Below, piece after piece: positions 49,049-56,858 of a DNA stretch of 64,000 nucleotides; within the stretch, counting starts at the first letter, position 1, and every line of letters begins with the position of its first letter. The notes beneath the pieces are model-generated. The model searched no databases, was not told the DNA's origin, and saw only the letters and a list, made by a program, of their open reading frames with translations. Made by a program: the position numbers and the translations under genes. This stretch comes from JACVRM01 sp036824245 (GTDB taxonomy: Bacteria > Actinomycetota > Thermoleophilia > Gaiellales > Gaiellaceae), in NCBI GenBank assembly GCA_036824245.1, contig DAITAO010000004.1, positions 1-64,000 of the forward strand. Reading direction: 5' to 3'.

Positions 49049-51502
49049 TCAGGTGCGCTGGACAGCGCCCACGAGAAGGTACTCCTGCTCCAAAGCGCGG
49101 GCGAGCTGTCGCATCTCGCTGGAAGTCGGATGATACTCGAGTGCGGTTTCAACGACTCCGCGTAATCGCGCCAGAACGCCGAGCTTTTCTTCCTGTGTGA
49201 GTGGCGCTTGCCTGACCCACGACAGCCCTTGGCTTCCCATGACGTGCGCGGGGTATGAGTCCTGATGTCCGCGCCTGCTCACCGCGTCCTCGAGTTCTAT
49301 GAATGCCTCGTCCACCCTGCCACGCGATTCGAGGGCCGCTGGATTCTGCGCCGCCCGCTTAATCATGAGGTACGCCCATTCCGTCTGAACCTTGTAGTCG
49401 TCGGGAGCCAGTGCGCGCGCTTGCTCCAGCAAATTCTGGGCCAGCTGAAGATCCCCCACTTCAACCTCGAAGCTGCCGCGCTGAAGCCAATAGTGATAAT
49501 CCCAGCCGACGAGGTCTTCGATGGCGTCATAGGCCGCGCGAATCCCCTCACGGTCACCAGGTAGGTGCCTGATGAGCCAATCGTGATTCATCAGGCGGAC
49601 GAGGAGACGCCCCTCACGGGATCGCGGGTAGGCCCTGCGATCGATGCCAGTAGCTAGCGCGAACATGAGTCCCCGGATCGCAGGGGCTAGCTGCGCCTGT
49701 CTGCGGAAGTACTCGACAGACTTCTCAGCGATCACCCGGTGGCGAAGTCGAATTAGGCCAGCAGGCGTAGTAATCAACAAGTGTTGATTGAGTAGGCCTT
49801 GCAGGCGATTCAGGCCCTCATTCGTCGTATCTCCTGATGCGAGGACAATCTCCTGGCGTTTCAGATCCGTCCTAAGCGAAGTGGCTACTGCAGTGACTGC
49901 ATACATCAAGCCTGTTTCGGGGTCGAGGTCGCGGCATTCTCGGTTCACCTTCTCGTCGAAACGTTCCCCAGTCGTCGCCTCGATCATGGCCACAAGAAGC
50001 TGACGGCCCGCCGCGCGCCTAAACAGGTCCCGCTGTTCCTCCATGGACTTGCCGCGAAGAACTCCCAGCCGCTGAGCGCGAGTCAGGCTGTCTAGAAGAA
50101 GGTCTATGTCAGCGTCCTCGAGAAGTGGGACGGTCAACTGAACAAACTGCTGCTCATCAAGGTGCCGCTCTATACCGAGAGCCTCGTAACGGCTTGCGCG
50201 AAGCGCGGCTACTACGAGGAGATTCTCGTTCTCTGCAAGAAGTTCCGAAAGCAGAGGGCCCGTCTGCGAACCAAAGCTGTCAGCGTCGTCGATGACGACG
50301 ACGTCTGCACTCGATTCCCTTATCGCACCCCGTAGCCGCGGTATCGACACTTCAGCGCTAAGGTCGACCCACCGAACGTCGTCGCCCTGTGCCTGTCGTT
50401 CGAGGGCGAAGCGCATTATTGTCGTGGATTTGCCTGATCCGCCCGTTCCTGTCACGACGAGAGCACGTGCACCTACATCGTCGAGTTGCTCCTGAATGCC
50501 AGCTTCAAACTCTCGCCATACCGCGTAACCATCGGGCCCTAGGTCGGCCCAAAGCGGTTCGCGACCCAACAGGTAATCACGCGCATCTGCGGACTGTTGA
50601 GAGCGGAGCTCGGCGACGCTAAGAAGCGCGTGCGCGGGAACACCCACCGCTCCCTGGGCAGTGAAGTGGCGGATGCCTTCTCGTTGGGCTTCGCGGAGCT
50701 GACTAAGAACTTCTCGGACGAAGTCGTCGGCCTGGAGGGGGATCCAGTCAATGTTGAAGTGATCCTTCAGAATTGCTTGCCGCGCCGCTGGAAGCGAGGG
50801 CGACACGAGGTATGACCCAGGCCGGAGCTCTCGTCCGTGACCGTGCCGACCGCGCATTTCGATGTGTTGCCACAGTGACGGCTCGTCAAGAGTCGTCCCA
50901 ACGTAGACGACTGGCGACGCACGCAAATCACGTACGAGTGCCTGATACCAGAGATCCGCCTGCGCGAGCCGCTCGCCGTACTGACGCTGGGAGAACGTTA
51001 CGTTCGGGAAATCATCAAGCGTCCCGTTCAAGTGTACGCTGAGAAGTGTGTCGCGTGAGGACAGCGGCTCCTGATTCACCGCGGAAACAATCTCCAGTGG
51101 CCGCGGCAAGTCGAATGTTCGCGCCACTGCCTCGTCGAGATCGTCGACGTTGAGCGTATAGATCCTCGCCCACGGCATCGAGTACCAGACCGCATAGTCT
51201 TCTGCGAGCGAAGCGGCCTCGATCGCCAACGCGGATTGGAAGAGCGCTTCCGTCCGGTTGCGCGATGTCCTAACGGCTACTTCGAAGATGTCTCCGAGCG
51301 AGGAGGCCTCATCGAAGTCCGCTCCCGGAAACCCAATCGCCCAGAGCTTCTCCTTGAGCTCGCTCACTGACGGAGTAGGTTCGCCACCCCGGCCATGCGC
51401 GCCGCGTGAGAACCCCGCACCGGTAAAGAGAACGACCTCACCGCGGCTCATCTGACTCGAGAGCCGTTGAAGGAGGATTGGGTCTATGACGTATTCGGAC
51501 AC
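49049..51502 (-). CDS. SIR2-STAND-type NTPase, candidate anti-phage defence protein
   Basis: The 817-aa protein has an N-terminal SIR2-like NADase domain (GEVVLFTGAGFSRG at about 22-35, YTLNVDDLDE at about 115-124, VHLNGTLDD near 157, VVYVGTTLDEPS near 200), a P-loop NTPase (VVTGTGGSGKSTT near 350; Walker B VVVIDDADSF near 401) and a C-terminal helical, TPR-like half (LQLAQNLLEQARALAPDDYK). This order (effector, STAND-type NTPase, repeat sensor) is that of defence proteins that deplete NAD+ on phage sensing. The residue before the Gly in the catalytic loop is Asn (LNG), not the usual His. Two adjacent GTG codons are possible starts. Confidence 0.8.
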   Translation of the reverse strand: MSEYVIDPILLQRLSSQMSRGEVVLFTGAGFSRGAHGRGGEPTPSVSELKEKLWAIGFPGADFDEASSLGDIFEVAVRTSRNRTEALFQSALAIEAASLAEDYAVWYSMPWARIYTLNVDDLDEAVARTFDLPRPLEIVSAVNQEPLSSRDTLLSVHLNGTLDDFPNVTFSQRQYGERLAQADLWYQALVRDLRASPVVYVGTTLDEPSLWQHIEMRGRHGHGRELRPGSYLVSPSLPAARQAILKDHFNIDWIPLQADDFVREVLSQLREAQREGIRHFTAQGAVGVPAHALLSVAELRSQQSADARDYLLGREPLWADLGPDGYAVWREFEAGIQEQLDDVGARALVVTGTGGSGKSTTIMRFALERQAQGDDVRWVDLSAEVSIPRLRGAIRESSADVVVIDDADSFGSQTGPLLSELLAENENLLVVAALRASRYEALGIERHLDEQQFVQLTVPLLEDADIDLLLDSLTRAQRLGVLRGKSMEEQRDLFRRAAGRQLLVAMIEATTGERFDEKVNRECRDLDPETGLMYAVTAVATSLRTDLKRQEIVLASGDTTNEGLNRLQGLLNQHLLITTPAGLIRLRHRVIAEKSVEYFRRQAQLAPAIRGLMFALATGIDRRAYPRSREGRLLVRLMNHDWLIRHLPGDREGIRAAYDAIEDLVGWDYHYWLQRGSFEVEVGDLQLAQNLLEQARALAPDDYKVQTEWAYLMIKRAAQNPAALESRGRVDEAFIELEDAVSRRGHQDSYPAHVMGSQGLSWVRQAPLTQEEKLGVLARLRGVVETALEYHPTSSEMRQLARALEQEYLLVGAVQRT

Positions 51503-51619
51503 CACTCCATCGTTCCACACCGGCGCGTGCCGCGATCGCCGGTCGAACCTGCACAAGAGAACTTGGAGACAAGCTCACGCTCAGTTGATCTAAGCGGGAC
51601 GATCGGACAGGCTCTTGTC

Positions 51620-52528
51620 ATGAAACGAGGTATTTTCAGGCGACAGAGTATCGAGATCTGCATCGAGCACCAAGTGCTCGCGACGCCGATTACTCCTGCG
51701 GCCCTCGTCTTTACGCCGGGTGAAGAAATGGTGGTCGCCACGACGCGGGCCGAAGCTGCCCTCGGCGAATACCAGTTCGTGTTCACCATCGGTGAGCACC
51801 TCGGCGAGGATCCCGTTCGGGCCGGTGCACTATTTGGGCGGCCAAGCTGGAAACACCTCTACGCGCTCGACTCGGTAACCGCGATTAGGCCCTTCAGCCT
51901 CGCCGATGTGGTGGCAGCGGCAGGGACCCGCGGGCCCGATGTCGAGTACCGGTACAAGGGGCAGACTCAGCACCACCGCATCATCCGAACGATCGAGGCG
52001 GAGGACGAGGGCCTGTGGCGCGCCTTGCTCGTCCCCGGGTCGGAGCCCGCCACATCGGCCGCCGCCGTTGTTGAAGCAAACGCGGTCGCAGGCGCAACGC
52101 GGGCAGCCAACACGCTCACTGACGAAGAAATCGTCAGACGGCTCCGAAGGCTGAGCTCGCAGAACGGCAAGCTCGGCAAGGGCCGGGCCTATCGCGTCGG
52201 GAAGAGCCAGCGGCGGAACCGGGAATTCGCAGCGCTCATTCGTGCCTTATACGGCAGCCGGTGCCAGGTCTGTGGGACGCAGATCGCCGACAGCGCTGGC
52301 ACACGGACGGCAGCGCATGTGCACCACTTCACACCGTGGGACGGGGATCGTTCGGATCGCCTCGACAATGTGATCTGTGTCTGTCCGAACGACCACGCCA
52401 GGTTCGAGCTTGGTGTTTACCTGTGGGACAGCGGCACCCTAAGTGCTTGGGACGGGGCCGGTTGGACGTCGCTTGCCCTTACCCTCGATAGACATCTCAC
52501 GGTCACGCTCGGCGCCGTGCCTCCCTGA
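51620..52528 (+). CDS. HNH endonuclease, candidate restriction/defence nuclease
   Basis: The 302-aa protein ends in an HNH domain: SRCQVCGTQIADSAGT (CxxC), AAHVHHFTPWDGDRSDRLDN (the HH and N) and VICVCPNDHARFELGVYLWD (CxxxH). HNH domains cut DNA, and this architecture resembles type IV or standalone restriction nucleases. The N-terminal 170 residues (IFRRQSIEICIEHQVLATPI, VFTPGEEMVVATTRAEAALG) are unrecognised and might read target DNA. The ATG at MKRGIFRRQ is used; the frame is open for 51 codons upstream but overlaps the SIR2 gene start. The two genes diverge across 117 bp. Confidence 0.72.
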   Translation: MKRGIFRRQSIEICIEHQVLATPITPAALVFTPGEEMVVATTRAEAALGEYQFVFTIGEHLGEDPVRAGALFGRPSWKHLYALDSVTAIRPFSLADVVAAAGTRGPDVEYRYKGQTQHHRIIRTIEAEDEGLWRALLVPGSEPATSAAAVVEANAVAGATRAANTLTDEEIVRRLRRLSSQNGKLGKGRAYRVGKSQRRNREFAALIRALYGSRCQVCGTQIADSAGTRTAAHVHHFTPWDGDRSDRLDNVICVCPNDHARFELGVYLWDSGTLSAWDGAGWTSLALTLDRHLTVTLGAVPP

Positions 52529-52660
52529 GCACCGCCGTGCCCTCGTAATCGCGCCTTAGGTGCGAGGCGCAACGCTGTCACCGGCCGGAGGCCGGGGAGC
52601 CCACTGAGATGGCCAGCGCTCAGGTCTTGCAATGCCACGAATATGGCGAAGGTTGAGGCC

Positions 52661-52687
52661 GCCGATGCCGGCTTTGCCGGCGTCGGC
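52661..52687. repeat. Stem-loop in spacer after HNH gene
   Basis: 12-bp stem GCCGATGCCGGC/GCCGGCGTCGGC with one mismatch and a 3-nt TTT loop. A likely terminator of the HNH gene. Confidence 0.45.
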
Positions 52688-52715
52688 CGCAACGGCTCTC
52701 CGGCAGGACCTGAAT

Positions 52716-52766
52716 CCCCTCGAAGTCGTCATGGCTCGCGCGAAGCGCGAGCCGGACTTCGAGGGG
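52716..52766 (-). terminator. Long stem-loop next to ssrA 3' end
   Basis: Two nested perfect stems: CCCCTCGAAGTC/GACTTCGAGGGG outside, GGCTCGCG/CGCGAGCC inside around CGAAG. It begins 5 nt after the tmRNA 3' end and is probably the ssrA terminator; no clear T-run follows. Confidence 0.6.
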
Positions 52767-52769
52767 AGA

Positions 52770-52793
52770 ATGGAGGCGGCGGGAATCGAACCC
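52770..52793 (-). repeat. att-like repeat within ssrA 3' end
   Basis: The 24-nt T-loop and acceptor end of tmRNA, duplicated at 48997-49020. It marks the ssrA-side junction of the island. Confidence 0.85.
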
Positions 52794-53134
52794 GCGTCCG
52801 CGGACGCACCGAACAGAGCGTCTACAAGCTTAGGCTGCCGTTGAGATTCGCCCGCCGGCCGGTTGGCAGCCGACCAACCGCCGGGCTAGCCATCCTTTGG
52901 TGTCGCGCCTCAGGCGATGGCTTTCCCTTGGCGCCGAGCCCGTTTCTGACGCCGCTCACCCGAGCCACGGGCCGAGCTCGGAGCGACGCGCTTCGCTACG
53001 GGTTAGGCAGCGAGAGCGAGTGCGGACTCATCGTTCGCACTTGCGTTGTTTCCCGGTTGTTTTACGAGGCCAACCGGGGACCTCGGCTTGCAGCTCTGCC
53101 GGAGAACCGACCACGTCGAAACCAGGTCGCCCCC
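52771..53134 (-). ncRNA. ssrA: tmRNA (transfer-messenger RNA)
   Basis: tmRNA rescues stalled ribosomes and tags the truncated protein for proteolysis. The 5' end GGGGGCGACCTGGTTTCGAC, the 3' end with GGGTTCGATTCCCGCC and CGCCTCCA (CCA not encoded beyond the discriminator), and the acceptor pairing GGGGGCG/CGCCTCC are all present. The tag frame runs about 53053 to 53003 and ends ANDESALALAA followed by TAA; its first codon (GGA or GCA) is uncertain. Pseudoknot-type pairings fill the middle. It is about 364 nt and lies downstream, on the minus strand, of the esterase gene. Confidence 0.95.
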
Positions 53135-53170
53135 GTATGTGAGACCAATTGTAGCCGCGGTCAGGCCCGC

Positions 53171-54109
53171 TCAGGCCAACGCGCGGCGCAGAGCCTCCGC
53201 AGCCGCGGCCTGCGCCGGCTCGGCGCCGTCCAGCACACCGTTCATGGAGAAGAAGCCGTGCACCATGCCGTCGAAGCGCGCGACTCGGGCCGGGACGCCC
53301 GCATCGGCAAGCCGGGCGGCGTACAGCTCTGCCTCGTCACGAAGTGGATCGAGCTCCGCCGTGATCACGAGCGCGGGCGGCAGTCCACCTAGGTCGACGG
53401 CGCGCAGCGGCGATGCGAGCGGGCTGTCTCCGTCCTCCTCGCGCGGCAGGTAGTGCGCCCAGCACCACGCCATGTCATTGCGGTCGAAGAAGACGGGATC
53501 CTCGGTCTCTCGCATCGAGGGCGTATCGGCGCGGTAATCCATGGGTGGGTACACGAGCAGCTGGAGACGCAGTTCAGGCGCGCCGCGCTCGCGCGCGATG
53601 TGCGTGACGGCCGCGGCGAGGTTGCCGCCCGCGCTCGAGCCGCCCACGGCCAGGCGCGCGGGATCGACGCCGAGCTCTGCGCCGTGCTCGGCCACCCAGC
53701 TGGTCGCGGCGTAGCAGTCCTCGACCGCGGCCGGAAAAGGGTGCTCCGGTGCGCGGCGGTAGGAGACGGCGACGACCGCGCAGGGCGTCAGATCCGCCAG
53801 CCGCCTGCAGACGGGGTCTCCCGCGTCCAGTGAGCCCATCACCCATCCGCCGCCGAAGAAGTAGACGAGCGCAGGCAGGCGCCCCCCGGCCTGCGGCCGG
53901 TAGACGCGTATCGGAATGCGGCCGCCCGGCCCCGGAAGCGACTCGTCGGCGACCTCGACGACCTGCTCCGGCGCTTCGCGCTGGTCCAGCTCAGCGCGCT
54001 CGGCGTCGCGAGCCTCCGTGACGGACAACCCGCGCACCGGCCGCATGCCTACGGCGATGCGATGCCGCCGCAGCGCCTCGACATCCGGTCGCGGCTGCGG
54101 CTCAGCCAC
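53171..54109 (-). CDS. Alpha/beta hydrolase, HSL-type esterase/lipase
   Basis: The 312-aa protein follows the hormone-sensitive-lipase family: ALVYFFGGGWVMGSLDAGDP, VVAVSYRRAPEHPFPAAVED, nucleophile GGSSAGGNLAAAV (Ser159), acid ITAELDPLRDEAE and His FDGMVHGFFSMNG. In the oxyanion motif HGGG the first residue is Phe (FGGG, residues 85-88), a variant seen in some relatives. It hydrolyses carboxyl esters in the cytosol. It overlaps the end of the ROK kinase gene by 8 bp and closes the ROK-MPI sugar run on this strand. Confidence 0.85.
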   Translation of the reverse strand: MAEPQPRPDVEALRRHRIAVGMRPVRGLSVTEARDAERAELDQREAPEQVVEVADESLPGPGGRIPIRVYRPQAGGRLPALVYFFGGGWVMGSLDAGDPVCRRLADLTPCAVVAVSYRRAPEHPFPAAVEDCYAATSWVAEHGAELGVDPARLAVGGSSAGGNLAAAVTHIARERGAPELRLQLLVYPPMDYRADTPSMRETEDPVFFDRNDMAWCWAHYLPREEDGDSPLASPLRAVDLGGLPPALVITAELDPLRDEAELYAARLADAGVPARVARFDGMVHGFFSMNGVLDGAEPAQAAAAEALRRALA

Positions 54110-54980
54110 GCTGCATCGCCGCGTGCCTGGCCGCGCCCAGGAGCGGTGCGTCGTCGATCCTGGTCGCCCGCGTGACGACGAGCAGCTCGCGGGCGGCGAG
54201 TCCCGCGCGCAGGCCGGGCTCCAGAAGATCCCATGCCAGCGCGATCGAGCCGCCCACGACCAGGCACGTCGGAGCGAACGCCTGCAGCACCGGTGCGAGA
54301 AACTCGGCCAGGTCGGCGGCTAGCTGCTCGAACACGACCTGGGCACGGCGCTCGCCCGCCCGGGCACGTTCAGCGATCTGTTCCACGTCCGTGCCGTCAC
54401 TCACGTCGGCGTCATACCGGATCAAGACGCCGCGCCGCGAGATCGTCTCCTCGACCGGCGCGCCGCGGAACGCGAGCGTGTACAGAGCCCCGTCGGCGGG
54501 CACGCGAGGCCCGTCGCGGACGATCCGTCCGCCGTCGAGGAAGGCGGATCCGAGACCCGAGCCGAGCGTGATGCCGATCGCCCGTGTGTGTCCACGTGCC
54601 GCCCCCGCCCACCACTCGCCGAGCAGGAACGCCTCGGCGTCATTCACGAATGCGACCGCCCCGCCGGCGAGCCCGAGCGCCAGCGCGAGCTCCTTGCGCA
54701 GGTTGACCCCGTAGAGCCCCGGGAGCTTGTGAGAGACGAGGCAGACGCCGGCGTCGTAGTCAAACGGGCCGGGGGCGGCCACACCGAAGCGGCGCGTCTC
54801 CGAGGTGGCGACGGCCGCCGCGGTTTCGAGAATGAGCTCGAGGAGCTCGGCTCCTCCGGCGGCGGGAAACGCCCGGCGTACGCCCTCCGGCTCGACCTCT
54901 GCCGACGAGAGGTGAACGCGGCCGGCGGTCACGTGGGTGCCGCCGATGTCGAGCGCGCCGACGACCTCTCCGTCCGTCAC
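54102..54980 (-). CDS. ROK-family sugar kinase
   Basis: The 292-aa ROK protein has the N-terminal phosphate-binding motif GALDIGGTHVTAGRV, VAAPGPFDYDAG, FVNDAEAFLLGEWW with the catalytic Asp, and ITLGSGLGSAFLDGG. The CxCGxxGC zinc cluster common in ROK proteins is absent and the region reads LYTLAFRGAPVEETIS, so it belongs to the zinc-free subgroup. It phosphorylates a hexose such as glucose, mannose or fructose. The GTG start overlaps the isomerase stop (GTGA), so it is coupled to the isomerase gene. Confidence 0.85.
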   Translation of the reverse strand: MTDGEVVGALDIGGTHVTAGRVHLSSAEVEPEGVRRAFPAAGGAELLELILETAAAVATSETRRFGVAAPGPFDYDAGVCLVSHKLPGLYGVNLRKELALALGLAGGAVAFVNDAEAFLLGEWWAGAARGHTRAIGITLGSGLGSAFLDGGRIVRDGPRVPADGALYTLAFRGAPVEETISRRGVLIRYDADVSDGTDVEQIAERARAGERRAQVVFEQLAADLAEFLAPVLQAFAPTCLVVGGSIALAWDLLEPGLRAGLAARELLVVTRATRIDDAPLLGAARHAAMQRG

Positions 54981-56656
54981 CGCACGAACGCCTTGATGAC
55001 CTTGCACTCCCCGCCGCTGCGCCTGCGTATGCCGTAGGCGCCTACCGCAGCCGGAACGACCATCGTCTCGGCGTAAGACAGCGGATGCACGTCGCCGGCC
55101 GCCGTCACCACCTCGACCTCTTCGCCCTCCACCAGGTTCAGCGCGTGGAAGCGGCCGTCCGTCGCGTCCGCGATCTCGTCCGCGAAATCGAGCCGGTGCA
55201 CCGCGAAGAAGAGCTCAGGCAGCCGACCGAGCACGAGCTCGGCCCAACCCGTGCCGGAGCGCACGACGCTCGGGTCGGGAACGAGCTCCCGTATCGCGTG
55301 GCCGCGACGGCCCGGATCGAGGTTCGAGAACGCATGCCGCAGGTGCACCGGCCGAAGCTTCCCTTCGAGGTCGCGCCGCAGCCAGTCGTAGAAACGGAGC
55401 GTGTAGAGGTACGGGGTGGCGCTGATCTCGAGCACGACGTTGCCCGTTCCGCTCGCGTGCGGGGTGCCGGCCGGGATCAGATACAGGCGGTGCCGCTCCG
55501 CGGGCTGCGTCTGAAGGTACTGCTCGGGCTCGAAGCCTTGCCCGGGGTGCTCGGCCCGCTCGGCGTCGGCCCGGAAGGCGTCGACGTCGGCGTCCTCGCG
55601 AAGGCCGAGGAAGATCCGCGCTCCCGGCGTCGTGACCATGACGTAATAGCTCTCGTCCTGCGTGTAGGGCAGTCCGAAGGTCTCGCGCATGTATTCCTCA
55701 GAGGGATGGCACTGAATCGAGAGGTTGCCGCCGTCGAGCGTGTCGAGGTAATCGAAGCGGATCGGGAACGATGACCCGAAACGGCTCGCGACAGCCGCGC
55801 CGAGGACGGGCTCCGCGTGCTCGGCCATGAGGAACTCGAATCCGACCTCAACGGGATCGGAGTTCCCCAGCAGGATCCCGCTCTCCGGCGCGATCAGCTC
55901 GTACGACCACGCCAGGTTCGGCGCGTCGGTCGTGACGCCGAGCGCGCCGCGTAACCACTGGCCTCCCCAGGGGCCTGGAAGGAACGTCGGCCGAGTCCGA
56001 AACGGCCGCGCCGCCAGTGACGCGAGCGTGCGCCGGAGCGCACTTCCCTCGAGCGAACGGGGAGCGTCCGGATCGCTCAGATCGACGTAGCGGTCGAGCT
56101 TCGCGGCGAGCGTCTGCTTGTGACGGTCGAGCAGCGGCCAGTCGATGAAGAGGAGGCGCTGTTCGGACCCGGGCTCGCCCGGCTGCCCGACGTTGGCGGC
56201 GCGGCCCTGCTGGACCGCTTCCAGGCTCAGCCGCTTGGGCAGGTCGGCATACCAGAGGACGTCGTGGTCGACCAGGGCGCTTCCAGGGCCGAGCACGAGC
56301 GTCACCGCGTCCTTCGCCCGCCCCGCCGACGGAAGCTCGTCGAACAGATCGGAGAGCGACCCTTCGAAGACGCGTGCGAACACCGGGTCTCCCGGGAGCT
56401 CGGCGGCGGCGGTTCGGCGTCGGACCTCAGCCCAGGGCACCAGAGAGCGCCGCACGTCCAGCACGTGGCAGCGCACGCCGGTAGCGCTCACGGCCGCCTC
56501 CAGGGCAGCGGCGAAGCGCTCCCAGGGAAGGGTCGCGGGCCCGTCGACCGCGACCACCTGCCGCCGCAGCTGCGCGAGGTCGGCGGCCAGCGCCCCGTAG
56601 CCGACCTGAACCTCACCGTCGACGACCGGGTAGCGCGGCTCCGGGTCGTAGGTCAC
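54977..56656 (-). CDS. Class I mannose-6-phosphate isomerase-like protein
   Basis: The 559-aa protein is about twice the length of a minimal isomerase. The C-terminal half is the cupin-fold class I phosphomannose isomerase: SIQCHPSEEYMRETFGLPY with the metal QxHP motif, and LYLIPAGTPHASGTGNVVLE with the second metal site; HRLDFADEIAD is in the barrel end. The first 220 residues (VAVDGPATLPWERFAAALEA) look like a kinase-type P-loop-like or related domain without a clear Walker A. It would interconvert mannose and fructose 6-phosphates, fitting the ROK kinase gene next to it. Confidence 0.75.
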   Translation of the reverse strand: MTYDPEPRYPVVDGEVQVGYGALAADLAQLRRQVVAVDGPATLPWERFAAALEAAVSATGVRCHVLDVRRSLVPWAEVRRRTAAAELPGDPVFARVFEGSLSDLFDELPSAGRAKDAVTLVLGPGSALVDHDVLWYADLPKRLSLEAVQQGRAANVGQPGEPGSEQRLLFIDWPLLDRHKQTLAAKLDRYVDLSDPDAPRSLEGSALRRTLASLAARPFRTRPTFLPGPWGGQWLRGALGVTTDAPNLAWSYELIAPESGILLGNSDPVEVGFEFLMAEHAEPVLGAAVASRFGSSFPIRFDYLDTLDGGNLSIQCHPSEEYMRETFGLPYTQDESYYVMVTTPGARIFLGLREDADVDAFRADAERAEHPGQGFEPEQYLQTQPAERHRLYLIPAGTPHASGTGNVVLEISATPYLYTLRFYDWLRRDLEGKLRPVHLRHAFSNLDPGRRGHAIRELVPDPSVVRSGTGWAELVLGRLPELFFAVHRLDFADEIADATDGRFHALNLVEGEEVEVVTAAGDVHPLSYAETMVVPAAVGAYGIRRRSGGECKVIKAFVR

Positions 56657-56675
56657 GCGAGTGCTCCGGGCCCCG

Positions 56676-56840
56676 GCCTGACGGGACAGTCCCCGTTCGG
56701 GGACAGTCCCTGCACAGAAGTCGTAGGGACTGACCCCACAGGGGTCTGTCCCATCCCGTCCCGCAACTTGATGGAGCAGTCCCCAGGGGACAGTCCCTGC
56801 ACACAGCTCATCGGGACTGACCTCGCAGGCGTCTGTCCCG
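56676..56840. repeat. Tandem copies of the GGGACWGTCCC repeat
   Basis: Two imperfect tandem units of roughly 75-95 nt lie between the isomerase gene and the GH63-like gene. Each has one or two cores near GGGACAGTCCC (56683, 56700; a related AGGGGACAGTCCC near 56784) and then an inverted repeat, GGGACTGACCCC with GGGGTCTGTCCC at 56726-56752 and a similar one ending at 56839. The first 37 nt align with the copies at 18741 and 20992. Confidence 0.7.
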
Positions 56841-56858
56841 GCGTGTTCCGCCGCCGGC

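Noticed and set aside
48990..49065. A second tRNA or tmRNA gene at the 24-nt ssrA-like sequence
   Set aside because: Only the T-loop/acceptor tail is present; no 5' acceptor strand, D-arm or anticodon arm can be formed around it.
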